A DNA stretch of 64,000 nt from Variovorax paradoxus_P (GTDB lineage: Bacteria > Pseudomonadota > Gammaproteobacteria > Burkholderiales > Burkholderiaceae_C). The translations under genes and the position numbers were made by a program. The stretch lies in NCBI RefSeq assembly GCF_050627025.1, contig NZ_CP192472.1. The stretch is one strand, 5' to 3'. Under the pieces are notes generated by a model. The model made no database searches, was not told the origin of the DNA, and worked only from the letters and a program-made list of their open reading frames with translations. Below, in pieces: positions 42,409 to 50,188 of this stretch (its first letter is position 1; each line of letters starts with the position of its first letter).

Positions 42409-45381
42409 TCAGTCCGCCATGGCAACGTCCAGCTGCGCTTCGAACTCTTCGAGCGGCACTGGCCTGCTGAACAGGTAGCCCTGGCACAGCATCTTTCCGT
42501 GCATTTGCAGAAACTCGAACTGCTGCTGCGTTTCAACACCCTCCGCCACGATTTCGAGTTCGAGGTTGCGCGCCATGCCGATGATGGCCTGGATGATCAG
42601 TTCGACCTTCGGATCGGTGCCGATGCTCTGCACGAAGAACTTGTCGACCTTGATCTGGTCCAGCGGCAATTGCGTCATGTATGAGAGCGACGAATAGCCG
42701 GTGCCGAAGTCGTCCATCGAAAAACGGATGCCCATCGACGCGAGCAACTGCATCTTGCTGACCGTTTCGGTCATCTTGTCCTGCAGCAGGCTCTCGGTCA
42801 GCTCGAGCTTCAGCTTCGTCGGGTCTGCGCCGGTCCTGCGCAGCACATCGCGAACGCGTTCTGCGAAGTCGGCCGTACGGAACTGGCGCGCGCTGACGTT
42901 GACGGCCAGCTGCAGGTGCCGGCGCCTCGGGTCGTGGCTCCAGCGCTCCAGCTGCACGCAGGCCGTCTCGAGCACCCACATGCCAATGGGCACGATCAGC
43001 CCGGTTTCTTCGGCCAGCTCGATGAAGCCGCCAGGCGGCACCATGCCACGCTCCGGATGGTGCCAGCGAATCAGCACTTCCGCGCCGGCAATGTGGCCTT
43101 CCGACGTTACCTGGCTCTGGTAGTGCAGCACGAACTGGTTGCCCGCCAGCGCCGCGTGCAGTTCGCTCTCGAGCGTTGCGCGGGCGGTGATTGCGGTTTG
43201 CATTGCCGTTTCGAAAAAGCGCAGCGCATTGCCGCCGGCCGACTTTGCGTAGTACATGGCAATGTCGGCCTGCTTGAGCAGGTCTTCCAGCGACTGGTGC
43301 GCCGAACTGAACACCACGGCGCCAATGCTGCACGTGCTGTGGTACTCGTGGTCTTCCAGCTGGAACGATTCGCCCAGCTCCGCAAGAATGGCTTCGCCGG
43401 TCGCGTTGGTCTGCATTGCCGCAACGGCGGGGTCTTCGCTCAGGTTTTCGAGCAGCACCACAAACTCGTCGCCGCCAAGCCGCGCCACCGTGCCGCCTTC
43501 GCTCAGGCTGCCCTGTAGCCGGCCGGCCACCTGCTTGAGCAAGGCATCGCCGGTGGCATGCCCGAGTGCATCGTTGAGCGTCTTGAAGTCGTCCAGGTCC
43601 AGGAACAACAGCGCCCCATGGCGCGTGCGGCGAATGTTGGAATCGACCGCGGCCTGCAGCCGGTGCAGCAACAGCTGCCGATTGGGCAGGCCCGTCAGGT
43701 TGTCATAGAAGGCAAGGTGCTCGATCTCGCGGGCGGCCAGCTTGCTTTCGGTGATGTCCCGCAGGATGACGATGAACCGCGCGTCGGCCCCCTCGCCCAC
43801 CAGCTTGCGAGAGACCGAAATCTCGAACCATACGGTGCCCTTGAGAACCCGGGTCTCGAACTGCCGCCCTGAAGAAAACCCGAACTCGAACGCATCGCGC
43901 AACGCGACCATCACCTCGGCCGCGGCATTCGCGGGCAAGAGATCGGACATCATCTTGCCGACCGGCTCGCGCACCTTGATGGAAGACTTGGGCCTGCGCG
44001 GCGAATGGAAGCGGTAGCACCGGCCGTCGATGCCGGCCTCCAGCAGCACGTCGGGCAGTGCGTCCAGCGTGGCCTGCAGCTGCGCCTTGCCTTCGAGAAT
44101 GTCGGAAACGTGGCGCTTCTTCTCGGTAACGTCGCGGTAGATGCACACCAGGCCGCCGTCCGGCGTCGGGCTCTTGACCGCGACAATCACCTGCCCGCCC
44201 GGCAAGACGAGCTCCTGCTCGCTGTGCGCCTGCAGGCTGCGGGAATTCTGTTCATCGATGGGCTGGAACGGTGCCTGGGGCGCGAGCAGCTTTTCCGCCC
44301 ACGGAAAGTAGTCGACGAAGCGGCGGTTCCAGGTGATCACGCGGCCATCGGGGTCGAGCAGCACAAAGCCGTCCGCCATGGATTCGAGCGCCTGGTCCAG
44401 CGTGGCCTTGGAGCGAACCAGGTCGGCACGCGCGCGCCATTGGCGCGAAAGCTGCGCGCGCGCAAAGTAGCTGACCGACAGGATCAGCAGCGCAAAAGCC
44501 AGCGTTACGCCGAGGATCGAGTTGCGCTCGCTGCGCCAGTCCTCCAGGGTGAACTCGAGCGGAATACCGGCGACGATCAGCAGGTTTCTGTGCAGCGTGG
44601 GCCGGGCGACGACGATGGCGGGCTCGCCGCTGAGCCGTGCTTTCATGCGGTGCGGGCGCCCGTCGCTGGCCTGGTCCATCAAGGCCGGCCCGACGGATCG
44701 GCCGGCAAGATCGTCGCGCGGCGGCGTGCTGGCCAGCAACGTGCCCGATTCGCGCTCCAGCGTGACCTCGAGCCCCTTGATGTTCGCCCCCTGCGCCAGG
44801 ATGGTGGTGAGCATGGAGACCTGCACTTCGGCCACCGCCACGATCTTGCCGCCGTCCGCCAGCCGGAGCACACGCCCAAAATAAAGCACCTGCTGCGAGG
44901 TCGCCTGGCTCACCGTGGGCGCACTCACCGACAGCATGGAGCCCGGCCGGCTCAGGATTTCCTTCAGGAACCCCGGGGGCAACTGCAGCGCCAGCTTTGC
45001 GCCCCGGCGGTCGGAAGACGCGATCACCGCGCCTTCGGGGTCGAGCAGCGCAACGTACCGGACCAGCAGGCTCTGCCTGACGACGGTTTCGATCAGCTGC
45101 GCGGTTTCGGGCTTGACCATGTCGTTGGCGACGCTCTCCAGGCTGGAGTTGCGCAAGAACTGGCCCATGCCCGCCAGCAGCATGTCGACCGCCAGAAGGC
45201 TGCGGTTGAGCGCGGCTTCCGAGGTAACGACGAAGCGCATGGCCTGGCTCTCGTCGTCGGCAATCGCCTTTTCGTAGGTCTGCCACATCGTGAATGCGGC
45301 AATGGCCAGGACGGCCGTCAGGAACAGCGCCGCTACGCCATAGATAAAGGCGGTGATGCGGCGGGGCAGCAGCTTGTTCAC
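42409..45381 (-). CDS. Membrane GGDEF-EAL protein with periplasmic sensor
   Basis: A 990-residue bifunctional-type c-di-GMP protein. Two helices (about 8-30 and 290-312) enclose a roughly 255-residue periplasmic domain. Two PAS domains precede GGDEF (ARLGGDEFVVLLE) and EAL. EAL is written EVLIRW but all other phosphodiesterase positions are present: NVSARQF, ELTES, DDFGTGYSSL, IKVDKFF, AEGVET and CQGYLFSRP. No RxxD inhibitory site precedes the GGDEF motif. I chose the GTG at 45381 because it overlaps the receptor gene's TGA (GTGA), leaving a normal membrane N-terminus. Confidence 0.9.
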   Translation of the reverse strand: MNKLLPRRITAFIYGVAALFLTAVLAIAAFTMWQTYEKAIADDESQAMRFVVTSEAALNRSLLAVDMLLAGMGQFLRNSSLESVANDMVKPETAQLIETVVRQSLLVRYVALLDPEGAVIASSDRRGAKLALQLPPGFLKEILSRPGSMLSVSAPTVSQATSQQVLYFGRVLRLADGGKIVAVAEVQVSMLTTILAQGANIKGLEVTLERESGTLLASTPPRDDLAGRSVGPALMDQASDGRPHRMKARLSGEPAIVVARPTLHRNLLIVAGIPLEFTLEDWRSERNSILGVTLAFALLILSVSYFARAQLSRQWRARADLVRSKATLDQALESMADGFVLLDPDGRVITWNRRFVDYFPWAEKLLAPQAPFQPIDEQNSRSLQAHSEQELVLPGGQVIVAVKSPTPDGGLVCIYRDVTEKKRHVSDILEGKAQLQATLDALPDVLLEAGIDGRCYRFHSPRRPKSSIKVREPVGKMMSDLLPANAAAEVMVALRDAFEFGFSSGRQFETRVLKGTVWFEISVSRKLVGEGADARFIVILRDITESKLAAREIEHLAFYDNLTGLPNRQLLLHRLQAAVDSNIRRTRHGALLFLDLDDFKTLNDALGHATGDALLKQVAGRLQGSLSEGGTVARLGGDEFVVLLENLSEDPAVAAMQTNATGEAILAELGESFQLEDHEYHSTCSIGAVVFSSAHQSLEDLLKQADIAMYYAKSAGGNALRFFETAMQTAITARATLESELHAALAGNQFVLHYQSQVTSEGHIAGAEVLIRWHHPERGMVPPGGFIELAEETGLIVPIGMWVLETACVQLERWSHDPRRRHLQLAVNVSARQFRTADFAERVRDVLRRTGADPTKLKLELTESLLQDKMTETVSKMQLLASMGIRFSMDDFGTGYSSLSYMTQLPLDQIKVDKFFVQSIGTDPKVELIIQAIIGMARNLELEIVAEGVETQQQFEFLQMHGKMLCQGYLFSRPVPLEEFEAQLDVAMAD

Positions 45382-46475
45382 TGCCCGACGGGAGCCTTGA
45401 TGCCCACGACCGGGCCGACAGTCTGATCCCAGACCTCCGCACATACGGCTCCGCATCGCTGCACCCAGCGGGGCAGCACGCTCGCGGCGAATATTTCGCG
45501 CCTGCGGCGTTCGTCATTGGCGGAAGGACGTGCCTCGACCATGGAGCCCTTGGTACCTTTCACGCAAGTAGCGGCGCCCGTGTTGCACGCAATGCCGTTG
45601 CCGGTGTCGCGCTCCGACTCTTCCCAGACCGCGGCCTCCAATTTCGGGAGCTCGCTTTTCAGCAGGACTTTCAGGTCCGCGGGAAGCGCGTTCCATGCGT
45701 CGGTGTTGGCGCCGAATACGGCAACGCCCCAGTTGATGGGCAACGTATAGAGCGAGGTGGTGATCTTGTGCAGGCCGAGCGTGTTGCCGGACATGGCACC
45801 GGTAATGGCGCATTCGGTGTTGGCCGAACTCATGTTCGCCATGACCTCGGCAAACTCGGTGAACACCGGTACGCCGCCAAGGGCCCGCACGAAGTCGGCC
45901 TGGGTGGCGCCCGAAACACGAACGCGCCGGCCGGAGAGATCGGAAAGCTGCTTCATGGGCTGCTTGCAGAAGATCACCTGGGCCGGATACACATACACCG
46001 CCAGCAGCTCGACGCCGTGGCGCTCGCGCAGCGTTTTTTCGAGGTACGGCCTGAAGGCGCCGATCACCCGCCGCATGGCGGGCATGTCGGGGTTGAGGCC
46101 CGCGATGTCCGGCGTGCCGATTTCGGGGTACTCGTTGCTGATCTGGCTCAGCAAGGCGGTGCCGAACGGAATGACGCCCAATCTCATGAGATTGAGCATT
46201 TCCTGCCCCGGCACGCCGGCCTGGTTGAACGGAACGATGCTCGCGGTGTATTTGCCGCCGCTCAGGCGAGCCAGGTCTTTGCCCCAGAAACGCTCTTCGT
46301 GCAGCGCGTACTGGTTGAGGCCGGCCAGTCCGCCCACGACGCGCAGCCGTGTTGGCGCGGATGGCTGTGCTGCGCTGTGCGTTGCCGCGAAAGCCAAAGC
46401 AAGCGCGGCGACACGAACCCAGAGGGCAGGTCGCCAAGCGGATGCTGCTTCGCCGGTCTTCATGCCCCGGATCAT
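45378..46475 (-). CDS. TRAP-type (DctP-like) periplasmic substrate-binding protein
   Basis: A 365-residue exported receptor. The signal runs to about residue 35 (ALAFAATHSAAQPS). The mature part has LRVVGGLAGLNQYALHEERFWGKDLARLSGGKY, the DctP-type PFNQAGVPGQEMLNLMRLGVIPFG, and SDLSGRRVRVSGATQADFVRALGGVPVFTEF. No DctQ or DctM membrane gene is near. Instead its stop overlaps the start of the GGDEF-EAL gene, so it may act as the ligand receptor for that sensor. The ATG at 46475 has AGGAAG upstream; ATG 46463 is an alternative. Confidence 0.85.
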   Translation of the reverse strand: MIRGMKTGEAASAWRPALWVRVAALALAFAATHSAAQPSAPTRLRVVGGLAGLNQYALHEERFWGKDLARLSGGKYTASIVPFNQAGVPGQEMLNLMRLGVIPFGTALLSQISNEYPEIGTPDIAGLNPDMPAMRRVIGAFRPYLEKTLRERHGVELLAVYVYPAQVIFCKQPMKQLSDLSGRRVRVSGATQADFVRALGGVPVFTEFAEVMANMSSANTECAITGAMSGNTLGLHKITTSLYTLPINWGVAVFGANTDAWNALPADLKVLLKSELPKLEAAVWEESERDTGNGIACNTGAATCVKGTKGSMVEARPSANDERRRREIFAASVLPRWVQRCGAVCAEVWDQTVGPVVGIKAPVGQ

Positions 46476-46492
46476 GATGCCGATTGTGCTTC

Positions 46493-46512
46493 CTGTAAGA
46501 AGTTTTTTACAG
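46493..46512. promoter_or_regulatory. Palindrome in the LysR / receptor divergent gap
   Basis: CTGTAAGAAGTTTTTTACAG is an inverted repeat of CTGTAA and TTACAG with an eight-base centre. It lies 18 bases upstream of the receptor start in a 156-base divergent gap, a plausible site for the divergent LysR protein. Confidence 0.55.
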
Positions 46513-46631
46513 AATCGCGTGTTTCCCATGACTCGCAGACTGGAAAGCCGGGCGGACTCGTTGCGCGCAAGGCACAGAGATACCATCCGCAAACCCCGGA
46601 GCCGGGGCCGTTCTATCCAATTTCCAGATCG

Positions 46632-47543
46632 ATGTCCGCGCCCGACCTTTCCAGCCGACAACTGCGCGCCTTTACGGCGCTGGCCGAGCAGCGCAACTTT
46701 ACGCGCGCGGCGCAGACCTGTCATTTATCGCAGCCGGCATTCAGCGCGCTGATCCGCACATTGGAAGAAACGCTCGGCACTCGCCTTTTCGACCGGGACA
46801 CGCGCAGCGTGCAGCTCACGGCCGAGGGCCGGCTGTTCGAACCCTCTGCGCGGCGCCTGCTCGACGATATGCAGGACGCCATCGGCGACCTTGCCGACCA
46901 CACGGAGCGGCGCAAGGGCCGCGTGAGCGTGGCGGCGCTGCCTTCGCTGGCCGCGGGCTGGCTGCCGGCCATCCTTGCCGAGTTCATGCAAACCTGGCCC
47001 GGCATCACGGTGGAACTGCACGATGCGCTGTCCGATGCGTGCATTGCCCAGTTGCGCAGCCATCAGGCCGACTTTGCGCTGGCAACCACCGGCGCCGATG
47101 CAGCCGCGGCCAGCGACCTGCGCGGGCGCAAGCTCTGCGAAGACCGCTTTCACCTGGTCTGCCGCAAGGACCATCCGCTGGCCGACGTACCCAGGCTGAC
47201 TGCAAAGCAGCTCGCGCCCTGGCCCTTCATACAGATGGCGCGCAACAGCAGCGTGCGCCAGTCGCTGGACGCCGCGCTGCACCCGCTGCGGCTCAATGCG
47301 GTGTTCGAGGTTGAACACCTGGCCACCGTCACGGGCCTGGTCGAGGCCGGTATCGGCATCAGCGTGGTGCCGGAGCTCACGCTCTTTCACTTTCGGCGCG
47401 ACACGCTGGTGACACGGCCCCTGGCGCTGCCAGGGCTCACCCGAACCATCTACCTGGTGCAGCGCCGCGAAGGAAGCCTCTCGGTCGCAGCCCAGACGCT
47501 GTACGACCTCATTCTTGCGAGACTGGGCACAACGCTGGCTTGA
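46632..47543 (+). CDS. LysR-family transcriptional regulator
   Basis: A 303-residue LTTR with the winged helix at residues 8-65 (LRAFTALAEQRNFTRAAQTCHLSQPAFSALIRTLEETLGTRLF) and a ligand-binding domain with ISVVPELTLFHF near the end. It is divergent from the receptor/c-di-GMP operon and likely regulates it. The ATG at 46632 gives the normal start; the frame extends far upstream antisense to the receptor gene without family similarity. Confidence 0.92.
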   Translation: MSAPDLSSRQLRAFTALAEQRNFTRAAQTCHLSQPAFSALIRTLEETLGTRLFDRDTRSVQLTAEGRLFEPSARRLLDDMQDAIGDLADHTERRKGRVSVAALPSLAAGWLPAILAEFMQTWPGITVELHDALSDACIAQLRSHQADFALATTGADAAAASDLRGRKLCEDRFHLVCRKDHPLADVPRLTAKQLAPWPFIQMARNSSVRQSLDAALHPLRLNAVFEVEHLATVTGLVEAGIGISVVPELTLFHFRRDTLVTRPLALPGLTRTIYLVQRREGSLSVAAQTLYDLILARLGTTLA

Positions 47544-47564
47544 CGCTCGCCGGGCGCACGGGCA

Positions 47565-47594
47565 ATAAAAAACGGCCCCGAAGGGCCGTTTTGC
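47565..47594. terminator. Bidirectional intrinsic terminator
   Basis: AACGGCCC (47571-47578), loop CGAA and GGGCCGTT (47583-47590) form an eight-base GC-rich stem, flanked by A-run AATAAAAA on one side and TTTT on the other. It can end the LysR transcript rightward and the HU transcript leftward, where the U run is longer. Confidence 0.88.
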
Positions 47595-47637
47595 CTTGGC
47601 AGCAGCCTTGCAGCCGCAAGCCATGCTCGCTGAAGTC

Positions 47638-48018
47638 TTACTTCTTGGCGGCCTTCTTGGCGGGAGCGGCGGCCTTCTTGGCCGGTGCTGCCTTCTTGGC
47701 GACGGGCTTGGCGGCTGCCTTGTCGGCCTTGCGCTTTGCAGCCTTGGGGTCGATGGCGGCCTTGAATGCTGCGCCCGGCACAAACTTGGGCACCTTCTGT
47801 GCGGCGATCTTGATCTTCGCGCCCGCTTGCGGGTTGAAGCCGGTGCGCGCGGCGCGAGCCACTTGCTTGAAGGTGCCGAAGCCGATGAGCTGCACGGGGT
47901 CGCCCTTCTTCACTGCGGCGACGATGGAACCCGTGACGGTTTCCACGATACGGGCGGCTTCGGCCTTGCTGACGTTATGGGCGGCGGCGATCTTTTCGAC
48001 CAGTTCGATACGGTTCAC
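47638..48018 (-). CDS. HU-family DNA-binding protein with basic C-terminal tail
   Basis: A 126-residue nucleoid protein. Residues 1-88 are a standard HU/IHF fold (MNRIELVEKIAAAHNVSKAEAARIV, QLIGFGTFKQVARAARTGFNPQAG, KFVPGAAFKAAI), with the DNA-binding arm containing the conserved Pro in GFNPQ. Residues 90-126 are a low-complexity tail of Lys, Ala and Pro with repeated PAKKA units, like histone H1. It starts with GTG at 48018 after AAAGGAAA. The tail is expected to add non-specific DNA compaction. Single-gene unit with its own terminator. Confidence 0.92.
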   Translation of the reverse strand: MNRIELVEKIAAAHNVSKAEAARIVETVTGSIVAAVKKGDPVQLIGFGTFKQVARAARTGFNPQAGAKIKIAAQKVPKFVPGAAFKAAIDPKAAKRKADKAAAKPVAKKAAPAKKAAAPAKKAAKK

Positions 48019-48129
48019 TTGAAAATTTCCTTTGGATTGTTCTCGTCATGTTGCCTATGACGGCGCAGCAGCTGGGGCCACTGCAAGCGGCGCGGAGTGT
48101 AGCGCACGCGGGAACCGGTTTCTTTGCCT

Positions 48130-49044
48130 TCACCCACTCGCCTTGATGGCATCTGTCAGGAATTGCACGAATGCCTTGCCCGCATCGGGCAGCGACCGGC
48201 CTGCCAGCGTCTCGACCTCGAGGTGGCGCTCGTTCATTTCGCGGTCCTTCAGCGCAATGGCGACCAGCGCCTTCGACTTGAGCTGCGTGCGAATCGACAA
48301 CTCCCCGTAGAACGCGATGCTGCCGCCGCCTGCCGCAGCAAAGCTCACGAGCGCATTCGCGTGGTTGCTCGACATGGCCTGCACGTATTGAAGCCCCTGC
48401 CTGCTGCAGCTGGTGTCCAGCAGTTGCCTGATCGAGCTGTCCTGCGGCGGCAGCCCCAGCGGATAGGCCACCACCTGCCGCAACGACAGTTGCCGCTGCG
48501 CCGCCAGTGGATGATCGTTGGCCATCACGGCGAGGATGGGGCTCGGATGGCGCAACTCGATCTTGATGCCGGGCTCGGGGACGGAACTCAGCGTAATGCC
48601 GATGTCCGCCTCGCCGTCGCGTATGCGCGCGGGTATGTCGCTCGGCGAGCACACCTCCAGGTGAAAGCGGATGCCCGCATGCTTGCTGCGAAAGCGCGCA
48701 ATCAGCGTCGGAAGAAAGTCGAAGGCAAAGCCTTCCGTGCTCACCACACGCACGCGGCCGCTGCGCAGGCCGCGCAAGCCCTCGATGTCGGTTGCAACCC
48801 GTTCGATGTCCTGCTGCATGCGCTTGGCGTGGGCGGCCAGCAGTTCGCCGGCGGCATTGGGCACCATGCCGCGTGCGTGGCGGTCGAACAGCAACGTGTC
48901 GAGCTCGCGCTCCAGACGTGCCACCTGCCGGCTCACGGCCGAAGGCGCCACGTTGAGCTTGAGCGCGGCTTCTTTCACGGAGCCGGTACGCACCACCTCC
49001 AGGAAGTACCGCACAGCGGTCTCCTGCAGCGCATGAAGAGCCAT
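48130..49044 (-). CDS. LysR-family transcriptional regulator
   Basis: A 304-residue LTTR with the winged helix in the first 70 residues (YFLEVVRTGSVKEAALKLNVAPSAVSRQVARLERELDTLLF). The ATG at 49044 follows GGAGAA. It is divergent from the Bug receptor/amidase pair, and the gap contains a 19-base palindrome with the LTTR signature, so these genes are the probable targets. Confidence 0.92.
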   Translation of the reverse strand: MALHALQETAVRYFLEVVRTGSVKEAALKLNVAPSAVSRQVARLERELDTLLFDRHARGMVPNAAGELLAAHAKRMQQDIERVATDIEGLRGLRSGRVRVVSTEGFAFDFLPTLIARFRSKHAGIRFHLEVCSPSDIPARIRDGEADIGITLSSVPEPGIKIELRHPSPILAVMANDHPLAAQRQLSLRQVVAYPLGLPPQDSSIRQLLDTSCSRQGLQYVQAMSSNHANALVSFAAAGGGSIAFYGELSIRTQLKSKALVAIALKDREMNERHLEVETLAGRSLPDAGKAFVQFLTDAIKASG

Positions 49045-49081
49045 GGAATTCTCCGGTGCAAGGGTGGCAAGCGGCTGTCTC

Positions 49082-49100
49082 GATTGCCGAAACGGCAATC
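49082..49100. promoter_or_regulatory. LysR-type T-N11-A operator
   Basis: GATTGCCGAAACGGCAATC is a perfect palindrome with eight-base arms and an AAA centre. It contains T-N11-A (T at 49085, A at 49097), the LTTR recognition pattern. It lies 38 bases upstream of the LysR start in the divergent gap. Confidence 0.75.
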
Positions 49101-49148
49101 CACAATTCTAAACATTGCGCTTGTGGCAGCAGGCTCCGGCTCCTAGGA

Positions 49149-49163
49149 TGGAATTGCATTCCA
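49149..49163. promoter_or_regulatory. Second palindrome upstream of the Bug receptor
   Basis: TGGAATTGCATTCCA is a perfect inverted repeat (TGGAAT / ATTCCA) with a three-base centre, 45 bases before the receptor ATG. Its sequence differs from the LTTR palindrome, so it may be an activation site or a site for another regulator. Confidence 0.45.
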
Positions 49164-49207
49164 CCGTCACACCCCCGTCACGCCCACCGTCCCTCAGGAG
49201 TACTTTC

Positions 49208-50188
49208 ATGAAACGCCTCCCCGCATTGGCCAGCCTGCTGCTGATGTCCTGCCTCGGCCTTGCATCGATGGCGGCCGCCGCGGAGACCGCTTTTCCGTCG
49301 CGCCCCGTCACGCTCGTCATTCCCTTTCCGCCGGGCGGCGCCACCGATGTGAACGGCCGCGTGCTCGCCCAGCGCCTGGGCAAGGAGCTCGGCCAACCCG
49401 TGGTCATAGAGAACCGCGCGGGTGCCGGCACGGTCATTGGGGCGAGCTATGTCTCCAAGGCGGCGCCAGACGGCTACACCCTGCTGGTGAGCTCGGGCAC
49501 CACCTTCACCGTGAACCCGGCCATTCGCGCGAATCTTCCGTACGACCCGGTCAAGGGCTTCGACCAGATTGGCTTGGTCGGGCGCGTCGGCCTCATCCTG
49601 CTGGCCAACAGCGAAGTGCCGGTAAAGACCCTGAAGCAGTTCGTGGACTACGTGAAGGCATCGCCCGGCAAGTATTCGTATGCCTCGTACGGCACCGGCA
49701 CCACGGCGCAATTTGCGGGAGAAACCATCCTGAGCGCCGCCGGCCTGAAGATGACGCACGTGCCCTACAAGGGCAGCGCACCGGCCATGACCGACCTCAT
49801 GGGCGGCCAGGTTCCGTTCAGCATCGACACGGTGAGTGCAGCCATTCCCCAGCTCAAGAGCGGCAAGATCAAGGCCATTGCGGTGACCACGGCCAAGCGC
49901 TCCACCCTGCTGCCCGATGTGCCCACCATGGCCGAGAGCGGCTACCCCGACATCAACATGGACACCTGGCTGGTCGTGTCGGCGCCAAAGGGCCTGCCCG
50001 CCGACGTGAAGGCCAAGCTCGAAAAAGCGCTGGCCGCAACCGTGGCCGACGCAGACACCCGCGCCAAGCTGGTCGCGCAGGGCCTGGAGCCGGCGTTCAG
50101 CAACGGCGCCGCCGTGAGCGAGCTGATCAACAAGGAACTGCCGCTGATGCGCGCCGTTGCCGCCCGCGCCAACATCACCGCAGACTGA
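49208..50188 (+). CDS. Bug-family tripartite tricarboxylate transporter substrate-binding protein
   Basis: A 326-residue periplasmic receptor of the large Burkholderiales Bug/TctC family. Signal peptide 1-25 (ASMAAAAETA). Mature landmarks are PSRPVTLVIPFPPGGATDVNGR, VVIENRAGAGTVIGASYVSKAAPDGYTLL, YASYGTGTTAQFAGE and VPYKGSAPAMTDLMGGQV. TctA/TctB partners are absent, as is common for Bug genes. AGGAG precedes ATG 49208. The stop shares a base with the amidase start (TGATG), so the two are coupled. Confidence 0.93.
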   Translation: MKRLPALASLLLMSCLGLASMAAAAETAFPSRPVTLVIPFPPGGATDVNGRVLAQRLGKELGQPVVIENRAGAGTVIGASYVSKAAPDGYTLLVSSGTTFTVNPAIRANLPYDPVKGFDQIGLVGRVGLILLANSEVPVKTLKQFVDYVKASPGKYSYASYGTGTTAQFAGETILSAAGLKMTHVPYKGSAPAMTDLMGGQVPFSIDTVSAAIPQLKSGKIKAIAVTTAKRSTLLPDVPTMAESGYPDINMDTWLVVSAPKGLPADVKAKLEKALAATVADADTRAKLVAQGLEPAFSNGAAVSELINKELPLMRAVAARANITAD

